Source: Streptomyces finlayi
Lineage (GTDB): Bacteria > Actinomycetota > Actinomycetes > Streptomycetales > Streptomycetaceae
Reading direction: 5' to 3'
NCBI RefSeq assembly: GCF_014216315.1
Contig: NZ_CP045702.1
Coordinates: 1,054,001-1,118,000, forward strand
DNA: 64,000 bases
Part shown: piece after piece, positions 28,542-36,469 of the stretch
How the letters are laid out: every line of letters starts with the position of its first letter
How positions within the stretch are numbered: the stretch's first letter is position 1
Translations under genes and position numbers: made by a program
Notes under the pieces: generated by a model
Told to the model about the DNA's origin: nothing
Seen by the model: the letters and a program-made list of their open reading frames with translations, nothing else
Database searches by the model: none

Positions 28542-30950
28542 ATGACGCCCACTGCCACGTACCGACTCCAGCTCCAACCGGACTTCCCCTTCTCCGCTGC
28601 CGGTAAGGCAGTGCCGTATCTCGCCGCGCTCGGGGTCTCCCATCTCCATCTGTCGCCCGTCCTGGAGGCCGTCCCCGGCTCACGGCACGGTTACGACGTC
28701 GTCGACCACAGCCTCGTACGCGCGGAACTGGGCGGCGAGGTGGGGCTGCGGCAGTTGTCCGCCACCGCCCGGGAGTACGGCCTCGGGCTGATCCTGGACA
28801 TCGTGCCCAACCACATGGCCGCCGCGCCCCGCCACAACCGCCAGCTGTGGGAGGTGCTGCGCGAGGGGCGGACGTCCCCGTACGCGCGGTGGTTCGACAT
28901 CGACTGGACGGCGGGCGGCGGCAAGGTGCTGCTGCCCGTGCTGGCGGGACCGCTCGGCGACGAGATCGGCCGCTTCGAGACCGGCCCGGCCCAGGACTGC
29001 GGTGCGCCGGTGCTGCGTTACGGCGAGCAGGAGTTCCCCCTGCGCGAGGGGACTGCCGGGCTGCCGCTGCCCGAGCTGCTGGACGCCCAGCACTACCGGC
29101 TCGCCTGGTGGCGCCTCGCCCGTACGGAACTCAACTACCGGCGGTTCTTCACCATCTCCGAACTGATCGGGGTACGCGTGGAGCATCCCGAGGTCTTCGC
29201 CGCCACACACGCCAAGATCCTCGAACTCCTGAGCGACGGCGTGGCCGACGGGCTGCGGATCGACCATCCGGACGGACTCGCCGAGCCCGCCGCCTATCTG
29301 GAGCGGCTGAACGAGGCGAGTGGCGGCCGCTGGACCGTGGTGGAGAAGATCCTCACCGGCTCCGAGACCCTTCCCGCCGGCTGGGCCGTCGCCGGGACGA
29401 CGGGGTACGACGCGCTCCACCGGATCGACGGGCTGTTCACCGACCCGGCGGGGGCGGCGGACCTGCTCGGCCGGTACCGCGACTTCGCCGGGCCGCCGGG
29501 CGACCGCGGGGGCTACTGGACGGCGACGGTACGCCGGGCCGCGTACCGCGTGGTGAAACACGAACTGGTTGCCGAGACCCGGTGGCTGACCCGGCTCGCC
29601 ACCGAGGTGTGCGCCCAGGACCCCGCCCTGCGCGACCACGCCCCGTGGGCGCTGCGCGCGGCCGTCACCGAACTGCTCGTGCGGGTTCCCGTCTACCGCC
29701 CGTACGTCACCGCGGGCGGCCCGGTCACCGCACTCGCGGAATCGGCTCTTCCGGCCGAGGCGGTACGGGACGCGAAGGCGGTGTTCTCCGTCCCCGAGGA
29801 GGCGAGGGCGGTGGACGTGGTGCGGGAACTGGCGCTGGGACGGCTCGGTGAGGGCGAGGCCCAGACCGCGTTCTGCGCCCGGTTCGCCCAGACGGCGTCC
29901 GCGCTGCACGCCAAGTCCGTCGAGGACACCGCCTTCTACCGCTACGTCCCGCTGATCTCCGCGACCGAGGTGGGCGGAGATCCGGGCATGCCCGCGGTGG
30001 CGCCCGAGGAGTTCCACGCGTTCTGCGCCCGGCTCGCCCGGGACTGGCCCGCGACGGGCACGGTGCTGACCACGCACGACACCAAACGGAGTGCCGATGT
30101 ACGGGCCCGGATCGCGGTGCTCTCCGAGTGCCCGGAGCAGTGGTCGTCCCTGGTCGCGCAGGTGACCCGGGCCACCTCTCCGGCCGCTCCCGACCCGCAG
30201 CTGGCCTGGCAGGCGTGGCAGTCCGCGTACGGCTGCGCGGACCTGCCGGCGCAGGAGCTGGCGACGCGGCTGGAGCCCGCGCTGCTCAAGGCGGTGCGGG
30301 AGGCGGGTCTGTTCACCAGCTGGACCGAACCCGATCCGGCGTACGAGCGGGCGGTCTCGGACTTCGTGGCGGCGGGGCCCGGGAGCGATGCGGGTCCCGC
30401 GCAGGCGTTGCTGAGGCGGTTCGCCGCCGCGCTCGGCCCCCAGGTGCGGGCCAATGTGCTCGGCGCGGCCCTGGTGCAGCTGACCATGCCGGGGGTTCCG
30501 GACCTGTACCAGGGCACGGAGCGGGAGTACCTCGCCCTCGTCGACCCGGACAACCGCAGGCCGTTCCGGGAACCCGACCGGGAGGCCGACGAGAAGGCCG
30601 CGGTCACGGTGGCGGCCCTGGGCCTGCGCCGTGAGCGGCCGGAGCTCTTCGGGGAGTCGGGGACGTATGCCCCGCTGTCGGCGCACGGTCCGGCGGCGGC
30701 CCACTGTCTGGCCTTCGCCCGCTCGGGCGAGGTGGTCACGGCGGTGACCCGGCTGTCCCTGCGCCTGACGGAGGAGGGCGGCTGGCGCGGCACGGTGCTG
30801 ACGCTGCCGGACGAGGGGCCGTGGCACGATCTGCTGGCGCCGGGGAGGGAGTTCACCGGTCCGGCGGTCGATGTGTCCGAGCTGTTCGCCGACCGTCCGG
30901 TGGCATTGCTCCGTAGGGCCGTACGAGAAGGGTCCGCGGACCTCGGGTGA
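28542..30950 (+). CDS. treY: Malto-oligosyltrehalose synthase
   Basis: 802 residues from ATG 28542; no clear Shine-Dalgarno. It turns the reducing end of maltodextrins into a trehalosyl end. The TreY features are TPTATYRLQLQPDFPFSAA at the start, LILDIVPNHMA, DGLRIDHPDGLAEP (nucleophile), TVVEKIL (acid) and LTTHDTKRSADVRARI. Its 3' end overlaps the convergent P450-like gene by 98 bp. Confidence 0.95.
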   Translation: MTPTATYRLQLQPDFPFSAAGKAVPYLAALGVSHLHLSPVLEAVPGSRHGYDVVDHSLVRAELGGEVGLRQLSATAREYGLGLILDIVPNHMAAAPRHNRQLWEVLREGRTSPYARWFDIDWTAGGGKVLLPVLAGPLGDEIGRFETGPAQDCGAPVLRYGEQEFPLREGTAGLPLPELLDAQHYRLAWWRLARTELNYRRFFTISELIGVRVEHPEVFAATHAKILELLSDGVADGLRIDHPDGLAEPAAYLERLNEASGGRWTVVEKILTGSETLPAGWAVAGTTGYDALHRIDGLFTDPAGAADLLGRYRDFAGPPGDRGGYWTATVRRAAYRVVKHELVAETRWLTRLATEVCAQDPALRDHAPWALRAAVTELLVRVPVYRPYVTAGGPVTALAESALPAEAVRDAKAVFSVPEEARAVDVVRELALGRLGEGEAQTAFCARFAQTASALHAKSVEDTAFYRYVPLISATEVGGDPGMPAVAPEEFHAFCARLARDWPATGTVLTTHDTKRSADVRARIAVLSECPEQWSSLVAQVTRATSPAAPDPQLAWQAWQSAYGCADLPAQELATRLEPALLKAVREAGLFTSWTEPDPAYERAVSDFVAAGPGSDAGPAQALLRRFAAALGPQVRANVLGAALVQLTMPGVPDLYQGTEREYLALVDPDNRRPFREPDREADEKAAVTVAALGLRRERPELFGESGTYAPLSAHGPAAAHCLAFARSGEVVTAVTRLSLRLTEEGGWRGTVLTLPDEGPWHDLLAPGREFTGPAVDVSELFADRPVALLRRAVREGSADLG

Positions 30951-31950
30951 GGAGCCCGGTGGCGGTGGGGCGGAAGCCTTCCGCCCAGCGGATGAGTGGC
31001 ATGGCGTCGAGCAGGGCGTGCAGCCCCTGCTCGGCTTCCAGCCGGCCGAGGAGGACGGCGGGGCAGTGGGCGGGACCGGTGGTGAGGTGTCCGGGGTCGG
31101 GCCTGAACGGGTCGAAGCGGTCGGGTGCGGCGAACCGGTCGGGGTCGCGTCCCGCCGCGCCCATGAGGCAGGCGACGGCTGCCCCGGCGGGGAGTGTGCC
31201 GCCGCTGACCGGCACGTCGGTGAGGGTGCGGCGCAGGACGATCTGCACGGGCGGGTCGCGGCGCAGGGTCTCCGTCCAGGCGCCCACGATCAGGTCGGGG
31301 TCGGTGCCCAGGACCTCCAGGAGGCAGGGCTCGTCCAGGACGTTGGCGAGGAACGAGGCGAGGGCCGTCTCGCGGAGGGCGGTGTGCACGGTGCAGGTGG
31401 TGGCCGACGACCGGGCGATCCGGAGGTGGAGGTCGGCGCGGGACAACCGGGTGAGATCGGGATGGCGGAGCCCGGCCGCGGTGAGGGCGCCGCCGAGCGG
31501 GAGCCAGTGGCAGAACTCGGGGACGAGGTCCGCCTGCTCCCGGTCGGCTATCCGGCGTGCCAGGACGTAGGCGGTCCGCTCCAGGGCCTCGCTGCCGCGG
31601 GCCGGCTGTACCGCGGGCCGGTGCCGGGCACCGCGGGGCAGGGGAGCGCAGTCGAGGCTGCCCAGGCAGAGTCCCAGGGGGGCGGGGCCGCCCCGGGGAG
31701 CGCCTTCGTGCGGATATCCGGCGAACCGGGGGTCGGTGAGTGCGGCGGCCACATCCGCGTACCGGCTGAGCAGCCAGGCACCGAGGCCCCTGTCGTACGT
31801 CAGCGGGTGGTCCTCGCGCAGTGTGCGGTAGAGGCGCAGCCGGTACGGGTCCTGGTCCGCGCCGGGTGTCAGGATGCTCGGGCCCGCCGTTCCCGCCTGG
31901 GTGCGGGGGCTGTCGGTGCCGGCGGGTTCCGCGGGCGGGCCGATCTGCAT
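30853..31950 (-). CDS. Cytochrome P450-like protein with an aberrant heme loop
   Basis: 365 residues from ATG 31950, shorter than the usual 400. The helix-K ExxR is present (TETLRRDP), as are RDPDRFAAPDRFDPFRPD and a C-terminal RLEAEQGLHALL. The heme loop reads TGPAHCPAVLLGRLE: the Cys is kept, but the preceding Phe/Gly and the Gly two after Cys are missing, and no clear AGxxT oxygen motif is seen. It may be a diverged monooxygenase, or a P450-fold auxiliary protein like EryCII. The 3' 98 bp lie inside treY on the other strand. Confidence 0.7.
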   Translation of the reverse strand: MQIGPPAEPAGTDSPRTQAGTAGPSILTPGADQDPYRLRLYRTLREDHPLTYDRGLGAWLLSRYADVAAALTDPRFAGYPHEGAPRGGPAPLGLCLGSLDCAPLPRGARHRPAVQPARGSEALERTAYVLARRIADREQADLVPEFCHWLPLGGALTAAGLRHPDLTRLSRADLHLRIARSSATTCTVHTALRETALASFLANVLDEPCLLEVLGTDPDLIVGAWTETLRRDPPVQIVLRRTLTDVPVSGGTLPAGAAVACLMGAAGRDPDRFAAPDRFDPFRPDPGHLTTGPAHCPAVLLGRLEAEQGLHALLDAMPLIRWAEGFRPTATGLLTRGPRTLLVRPYGAMPPDGRRTARTHRPPDR

Positions 31951-32440
31951 CCGAACCCCCCGGGCTGCGTGCGTCGCCGTCGGACGCGTGTTCCTCCAGC
32001 CGACCACTGCCGGGCGCCGGGCGCAGGGGACGTGCGGCCGTTCGGGTGACGGTCGGCGGCGGCCGCCCGTGGGACAGCCGCCGCCCGTGCGCTCAGTGCG
32101 CTTGCTTCGCGGCGCCCGGCTCGCGACCGGTACCGCCGGGCCGTGCCGGGTGCGGACCGTCGGCCATGGCGCTCGGCGCCGGGCGGTCGGGCCACCAGCA
32201 GCGGTCACCGAGCAGGGCAAGGGCGGACCCGAGGTCGCCGCGGCCGACTCGGTCGCGGCGGCGTGACTGATGTTCCCGCCGGACCGTTCCCTCTCCTCGC
32301 GGGCCCGCTCGAGGTAGAAGAGCGAGTACGGCGTGGGCGTCGGCCGAACCGGCGGTTGCCGCGTCCGGGGCGCCGCTCCTGGCGGAGATGACGTGCTTCC
32401 CGCCCAGTAGTCCTGGGGCTGCCCCTACCCTTGGTGGCTC
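31951..32440. other. Gene-free stretch between the P450-like gene and the IS element
   Basis: 490 bp. The minus frame of the P450-like gene is open across most of it with no credible start. No RNA, hairpin or gene remnant was recognised. Confidence 0.4.
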
Positions 32441-32516
32441 CCCCTAGGGGCAATGCCGTTCGGTTAGGGGTTCGGTCAGCGGCGCAAACTCTCGGCGTTT
32501 CGGCTGGTGATACGGG

Positions 32517-32576
32517 TGCAGCCCCTGTAGTGGTTCTCGGGTCCGCCAAGACTCGTGTTCCTCCACAAGGGCTGCA
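32517..32576 (+). promoter_or_regulatory. Hairpin abutting the transposase start codon
   Basis: Arms 32517-32533 and 32560-32576 are complementary at 14 of 17 positions. The right arm contains AAGGG, the only plausible ribosome site, and ends at the base before the GTG start (32577). The related IS relic keeps the stem, with a paired T-A to C-G change. Confidence 0.55.
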
Positions 32577-33977
32577 GTGTCTGATTCTGTCATTACGCAT
32601 GCCCCCGGTGTCTTTGCCGTGGGGCACTTGGGCGAGTTGACCCAGGTTGTCCCGTTCGATCTAGTCGACGAGGCACTCGCATCCGCAGGTGGTCTGCAGC
32701 AGCGGGTTCGACGGCTGCCGTCGCGGGTGGTGGTCTACCTCCTGCTCGCAGGCGCACTGTTCACCGGGCTCGGCTGGACCGGGATCTGGTCCCGGCTGAC
32801 CGCCTCACTGCCCGCGCCGCTGCCCGTGCCAGCGGGTTCATCGATCACGGCCGCGATGCGACGGGTCGGCCCCAAACCATTGAAAGCACTGTTCGACCTG
32901 GTCAAAGGCCCCGCAGCGGTGACCGCGACACAGACGACACGGTTCGCGGGCAGGCTGGTCGTCGCGATCGACGGAACCCAGCTCGCCCTGCCGGACACAC
33001 CCGCGAACCTCGCGGTGTTCCCCAAGGCGAAGGCAGGACAGAACGGGCCGTCCGGATACCCGATGCTGCGCCTGGTCACGCTGGTGGCCTGCGGGACCCG
33101 AACCCTCATGGACGCCGTCTTCGGCACCGACGCGACCGGCGAGCTGACCTACGCCCGAGACCTGATCACCACCGCGGGCACGACCGGAGCACTACGGCCC
33201 GGGACGCTGCTTCTGGGTGACCGGAACTTCTCAGCCACCGCCTTCGTGCGCACGGTCGCGTCCACGGGCGCGGACTTCCTCATCCGCGCCAAGACCCACA
33301 GCACCGCGCTCAAGCTGCCGATCCTGCGTCGTCTGCCCGACGGAACGTTCCTGTCCCGCATAGGCGAAGTCACCGTCCGCGTCATCGACGCCACCATCAC
33401 CCTCGCCCCCACCGACGGCGCCGACAAGCGTCCCGCCACCCACAGCACCTACCGGCTCGTCACCAGTCTGCTCGACCCCGACGAGGCACCCGCCACCGCT
33501 CTGGTCAGGCTCTACCGCGAACGCTGGGAGATCGAGACCAGCTACTGCGAGCTGAAATCGACCATCCTCGGCGGCAGAGTCCTGCGCGGCCGCTACCCGG
33601 CAGCCGTCACCCAGGAAACCTGGGCGCTTCTGGTCGCCTACCAGGCACTACGCACCGCGATGAGCGACGCCGTCCTGCACCGGCCCAACATCGACCCCGA
33701 CCGCACCGCATTCACCATCGCGCTGAACACGGCACGTGACCAGATCATCCGTGCCGCCGGCATCATCCCCCACACCAGGATCGACCTCGTCGGCCGGATC
33801 GGCACCGCCATACTCAACGGCCTCCTACCCGCCCGCCGAGACCGGTCCCGGCCCCGCGTGAAGAAACGAGCGATCAGCTCCAAGTACCGCGCCGTCGGCC
33901 GCAACATCGACCACCGCACCCACAGGACCACCGTCCACATCGAGATCAACGCATTGCCAAGCCCACCGGACGGCTAA
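32577..33977 (+). CDS. IS4-family transposase
   Basis: 466 residues from GTG 32577. DDE features: VVAIDGTQLALPDTPAN (first Asp, near residue 130), LLLGDRNFSATAF (second Asp), and YRERWEIETSYCELKSTIL (the IS4 Y-(2)R-(3)E-(6)K signature). The frame is intact with no stops, so the element could be active. Confidence 0.9.
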   Translation: MSDSVITHAPGVFAVGHLGELTQVVPFDLVDEALASAGGLQQRVRRLPSRVVVYLLLAGALFTGLGWTGIWSRLTASLPAPLPVPAGSSITAAMRRVGPKPLKALFDLVKGPAAVTATQTTRFAGRLVVAIDGTQLALPDTPANLAVFPKAKAGQNGPSGYPMLRLVTLVACGTRTLMDAVFGTDATGELTYARDLITTAGTTGALRPGTLLLGDRNFSATAFVRTVASTGADFLIRAKTHSTALKLPILRRLPDGTFLSRIGEVTVRVIDATITLAPTDGADKRPATHSTYRLVTSLLDPDEAPATALVRLYRERWEIETSYCELKSTILGGRVLRGRYPAAVTQETWALLVAYQALRTAMSDAVLHRPNIDPDRTAFTIALNTARDQIIRAAGIIPHTRIDLVGRIGTAILNGLLPARRDRSRPRVKKRAISSKYRAVGRNIDHRTHRTTVHIEINALPSPPDG

Positions 33978-34015
33978 CCGAACGGCATTGCCCCTAGGGG
34001 AAGCCTGACAGGGCC

Positions 34016-34582
34016 TCAGGACGGCGGCTTGGGGAGGGGGGCGGTGAGGCGGAAACTCATCCGTCCGAAGCTCACCTGGTCGCCGTCGCGCACCGGGACC
34101 GACCCGGTGACCCGCTGACCGTTGACACAGGTGCCGTTCGTCGAGCCGAGGTCGCGCAGGATCCACCGGCTGCCGTGCACGGTGAGTTCGGCGTGCATCC
34201 GGGAGACGGTCTCGTGGCTGAGCCGCAGCCCGTTCCCCGGGTCGCGGCCGATGAGCAGGGGGCGCGGCCCCGGTACGGGGAGCAGGAGTTTCGGCAGCCG
34301 CTCGGACGTCCAGGCCCTGCGCAGCCGTACGGAGAAGGCCGATGCGCCGCCGACGGCACGGAACAGTCCGCGCGTCCAGCGGCCCCCGGACTCCAGGTCA
34401 CAGGTGAGTGCGTCGAGTTCCTCGGCGCGCCGGGCGACGAGGGCCAGTTCCATGCGTCGCATGAACGTGTCGTGCGAGAGCTTGCCCTGCGCCGCGCCGT
34501 CTCTGAGCACACCGAGAGCACGGTCGCGCTCGGCGTCGGACAGCCGCGCGGGATACGTGGGGAACTCGAAGGAGGACGTCAC
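34016..34582 (-). CDS. DUF1707 and FHA-domain protein
   Basis: 188 residues from GTG 34582. The N-terminal ARLSDAERDRALGVLRDG is a DUF1707 (SHOCT-like) motif. The C-terminal FHA domain has all key residues: LLIGRDPGNGLRLS, VSRMHAEL and DLGSTNGTCVNG, which bind phosphothreonine peptides. It is likely a reader of Ser/Thr kinase signalling. The IS lies 16 bp past its stop. Confidence 0.9.
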   Translation of the reverse strand: MTSSFEFPTYPARLSDAERDRALGVLRDGAAQGKLSHDTFMRRMELALVARRAEELDALTCDLESGGRWTRGLFRAVGGASAFSVRLRRAWTSERLPKLLLPVPGPRPLLIGRDPGNGLRLSHETVSRMHAELTVHGSRWILRDLGSTNGTCVNGQRVTGSVPVRDGDQVSFGRMSFRLTAPLPKPPS

Positions 34583-34683
34583 AGTGCTGATTGTCGGTCC
34601 GACCCGGCCGAGGTGTCCAGACGAACCCGTCTTTCCGCCCTGCTGACCTGCACGGCACGGTGTTGCCAACGTCTGCGCCCGCG

Positions 34684-34709
34684 GGCCGGCCACGGAGCAG
34701 TGGCCGGCC
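34684..34709 (+). promoter_or_regulatory. Hairpin in the 5' leader of the first GNAT gene
   Basis: GGCCGGCCAC and GTGGCCGGCC are perfect 10-bp arms around GGAGCA. It lies 11 bp before the AAGGAG ribosome site. No T-run follows. It could be an attenuator, an mRNA stabiliser or a terminator for upstream reads. Confidence 0.45.
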
Positions 34710-34731
34710 ATTTCGCCTCGAAGGAGACTTT

Positions 34732-35307
34732 GTGCACGTAGCACCACCGGAACTGACCGTCCGTTCGCTCACCGGCCCGGACGAGCTCGGACTGTTCTGC
34801 CGCCTCTCGTACGTCCTGGACCACGAACTGGCGGACGCCGCCGGCCGCCGCCGCCCCGACTGGATGTGGGTGGCTCTGCACGGCGAGCGCGTCGTGGGCC
34901 GGGTGTCCTGGTGGACCTCGCGGGACGGCGGCGCCCCTCTCGCGCTGGACTTCTTCGACCTGGACGACACCCTGCCCGCGCAGGAGCGCCATGAGATCGG
35001 TGTGCGGCTGGTGGAGACGGCCACGGCGGCCGTCGTACCCGCCGGTGCGGAGCGCCCCGAGTACGGGCGGTTCATTCCGCCGGACTGGCGCGAGGACCCG
35101 ATCATCGCGTACATCGGGGTGCTGCCCGCCCATCGCGGCAAGGGCTACATCGACGACGTCCTCGCCGAGGGCACCCGGGTGCTGGCGGCGACGGGCGTGG
35201 ACCGGATCAGGGCGGCGACCGATCTCGGCAACGTCCCGATGGCGAAGTCCTTCGAGAGCCTGGGGTACGTGAACTTCGAGCGCGCGTTCAACATGGTCTG
35301 GGACTGA
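34732..35307 (+). CDS. GNAT-family acetyltransferase (short paralogue)
   Basis: 191 residues from GTG 34732, five bases after AAGGAG. The acetyl-CoA loop is IAYIGVLPAHRGKGYIDDVL (about residues 122-141). It matches its downstream neighbour at both ends (WMWVALHGERVVG; AATDLGNVPMAKSFESLGY) but lacks about 140 central residues. Confidence 0.85.
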   Translation: MHVAPPELTVRSLTGPDELGLFCRLSYVLDHELADAAGRRRPDWMWVALHGERVVGRVSWWTSRDGGAPLALDFFDLDDTLPAQERHEIGVRLVETATAAVVPAGAERPEYGRFIPPDWREDPIIAYIGVLPAHRGKGYIDDVLAEGTRVLAATGVDRIRAATDLGNVPMAKSFESLGYVNFERAFNMVWD

Positions 35308-35382
35308 CCGGCCAACGCCGCCCCGGTGGCGGGGCCGGACTCCGTCTGACCGGGAGCGCGCTTCGTCCCGGAGGACACTTCC

Positions 35383-36432
35383 ATGACCGATCTGGTCATT
35401 CGCGCGCTCACTCGGAGCGACGCTTCTCTTTTCGACTCCCTGCCCGATGACGGCCTCGTCGGCCGCGCCGCGTTCGGACACCGCTATGCCACGGTCGCCG
35501 ACGGCGGGGAGTACCGCCCCGAGTGGAGCTGGGTCGCCCTGCGTGACGGCACCGTCGTCGCCAAGGCCGCCTGGTGGTCGGGGCCCGAGGACACCGAGCC
35601 CGTACTCCTCAACTGGTTCGACTTCGCCGAGGGCGAGGACGAGGCGGGGACCGAACTGCTGCGCCGTTCCCCGTTGTACGCCGAGTACGAGCTGATCCTG
35701 CCCGCGAACTGGCGCGAGGTCCCGGCGGTCCGCGCGGCGGCCGAGGCGCGGATCGCCGCCGTCACGGCGGCCGGTATGACGCCGCTCGTCGAGCGGTACC
35801 GCTACCTCTGGACGCCGGACTGCGGAATTCCGGAGCGTCCGGGCCGGCTGGCCTTCCGCCCTGAGCCCGACGACGCGGTGATCCTCGACGTCCTGCTCCG
35901 CGTCCATTCCGACACGCTCGACGCCCACGCCCGGCGTGCCATCGAGGGTCCGGGGGGCCTCGATGCGGCGGCCCGGGAGGAGCTGGACTTCTTCAACTGG
36001 TGTCCCTCGCCGCGCTCCTGGTGGCAGCTCGCGTACACGGCGGACGGTGAGGTGGCCGGCATCCACGTGCCCGCGCACAACCCCTCGGGTCCGTGCATCG
36101 GCTTCATCGGGGTGGTACCCGAGGCGCGCGGGCACGGATACGGATACGACCTGCTCGTGGAGTGCACGCACTTCCTGGCGGGCCAGGGCGCCGAGTTCAT
36201 CGCGGGCGCGACGGACCGGGGCAACGTGCCGATGGCAGCCGCGTTCGCGCGGGCGGGACACCCCGTGACGCAGGAGCGCGTCCACCTGGTCCAGGGACCT
36301 TGGGGTCGGAGGTGCCGGGCGGGGGCGGGCGAGTGGGTAGCGCCCGCCCCGGTCCGGGTACCAGCCGCACGAGGGACCTTCCCCCCCTTCCCCGGCCTCG
36401 CTACGTATGAGGGGAAGCCGGCAGGGCAATGA
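35383..36432 (+). CDS. GNAT-family acetyltransferase (long paralogue)
   Basis: 349 residues from ATG 35383 with GGAGGA upstream. The acetyl-CoA loop IGFIGVVPEARGHGYGYDLL is near residue 235, and GATDRGNVPMAAAFARAGH follows. The last 45 residues are Pro/Arg-rich and unlike the paralogue, possibly from a late frameshift. The 3' end overlaps the upstream part of treZ's leader, suggesting co-transcription. Confidence 0.85.
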   Translation: MTDLVIRALTRSDASLFDSLPDDGLVGRAAFGHRYATVADGGEYRPEWSWVALRDGTVVAKAAWWSGPEDTEPVLLNWFDFAEGEDEAGTELLRRSPLYAEYELILPANWREVPAVRAAAEARIAAVTAAGMTPLVERYRYLWTPDCGIPERPGRLAFRPEPDDAVILDVLLRVHSDTLDAHARRAIEGPGGLDAAAREELDFFNWCPSPRSWWQLAYTADGEVAGIHVPAHNPSGPCIGFIGVVPEARGHGYGYDLLVECTHFLAGQGAEFIAGATDRGNVPMAAAFARAGHPVTQERVHLVQGPWGRRCRAGAGEWVAPAPVRVPAARGTFPPFPGLATYEGKPAGQ

Positions 36433-36469
36433 TCAGGGGGGCAGCCGGTTGACGGACGAGGAGTGGCGC

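Larger units (their letters stand above)
32441..34000 (+). mobile_element. Intact IS4-family insertion sequence
   Basis: One transposase gene lies between perfect inverted ends: CAATGCCGTTCGGTTAG (32451-32467) and its complement (33974-33990). Both ends are flanked by CCCCTAGGGG (32441-32450 and 33991-34000). This decamer is itself a palindrome, so it can be read as a 10-bp target duplication or as the outer part of 27-bp inverted repeats. Length is about 1.54 kb. It separates the P450-like gene from the FHA gene. Confidence 0.88.
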
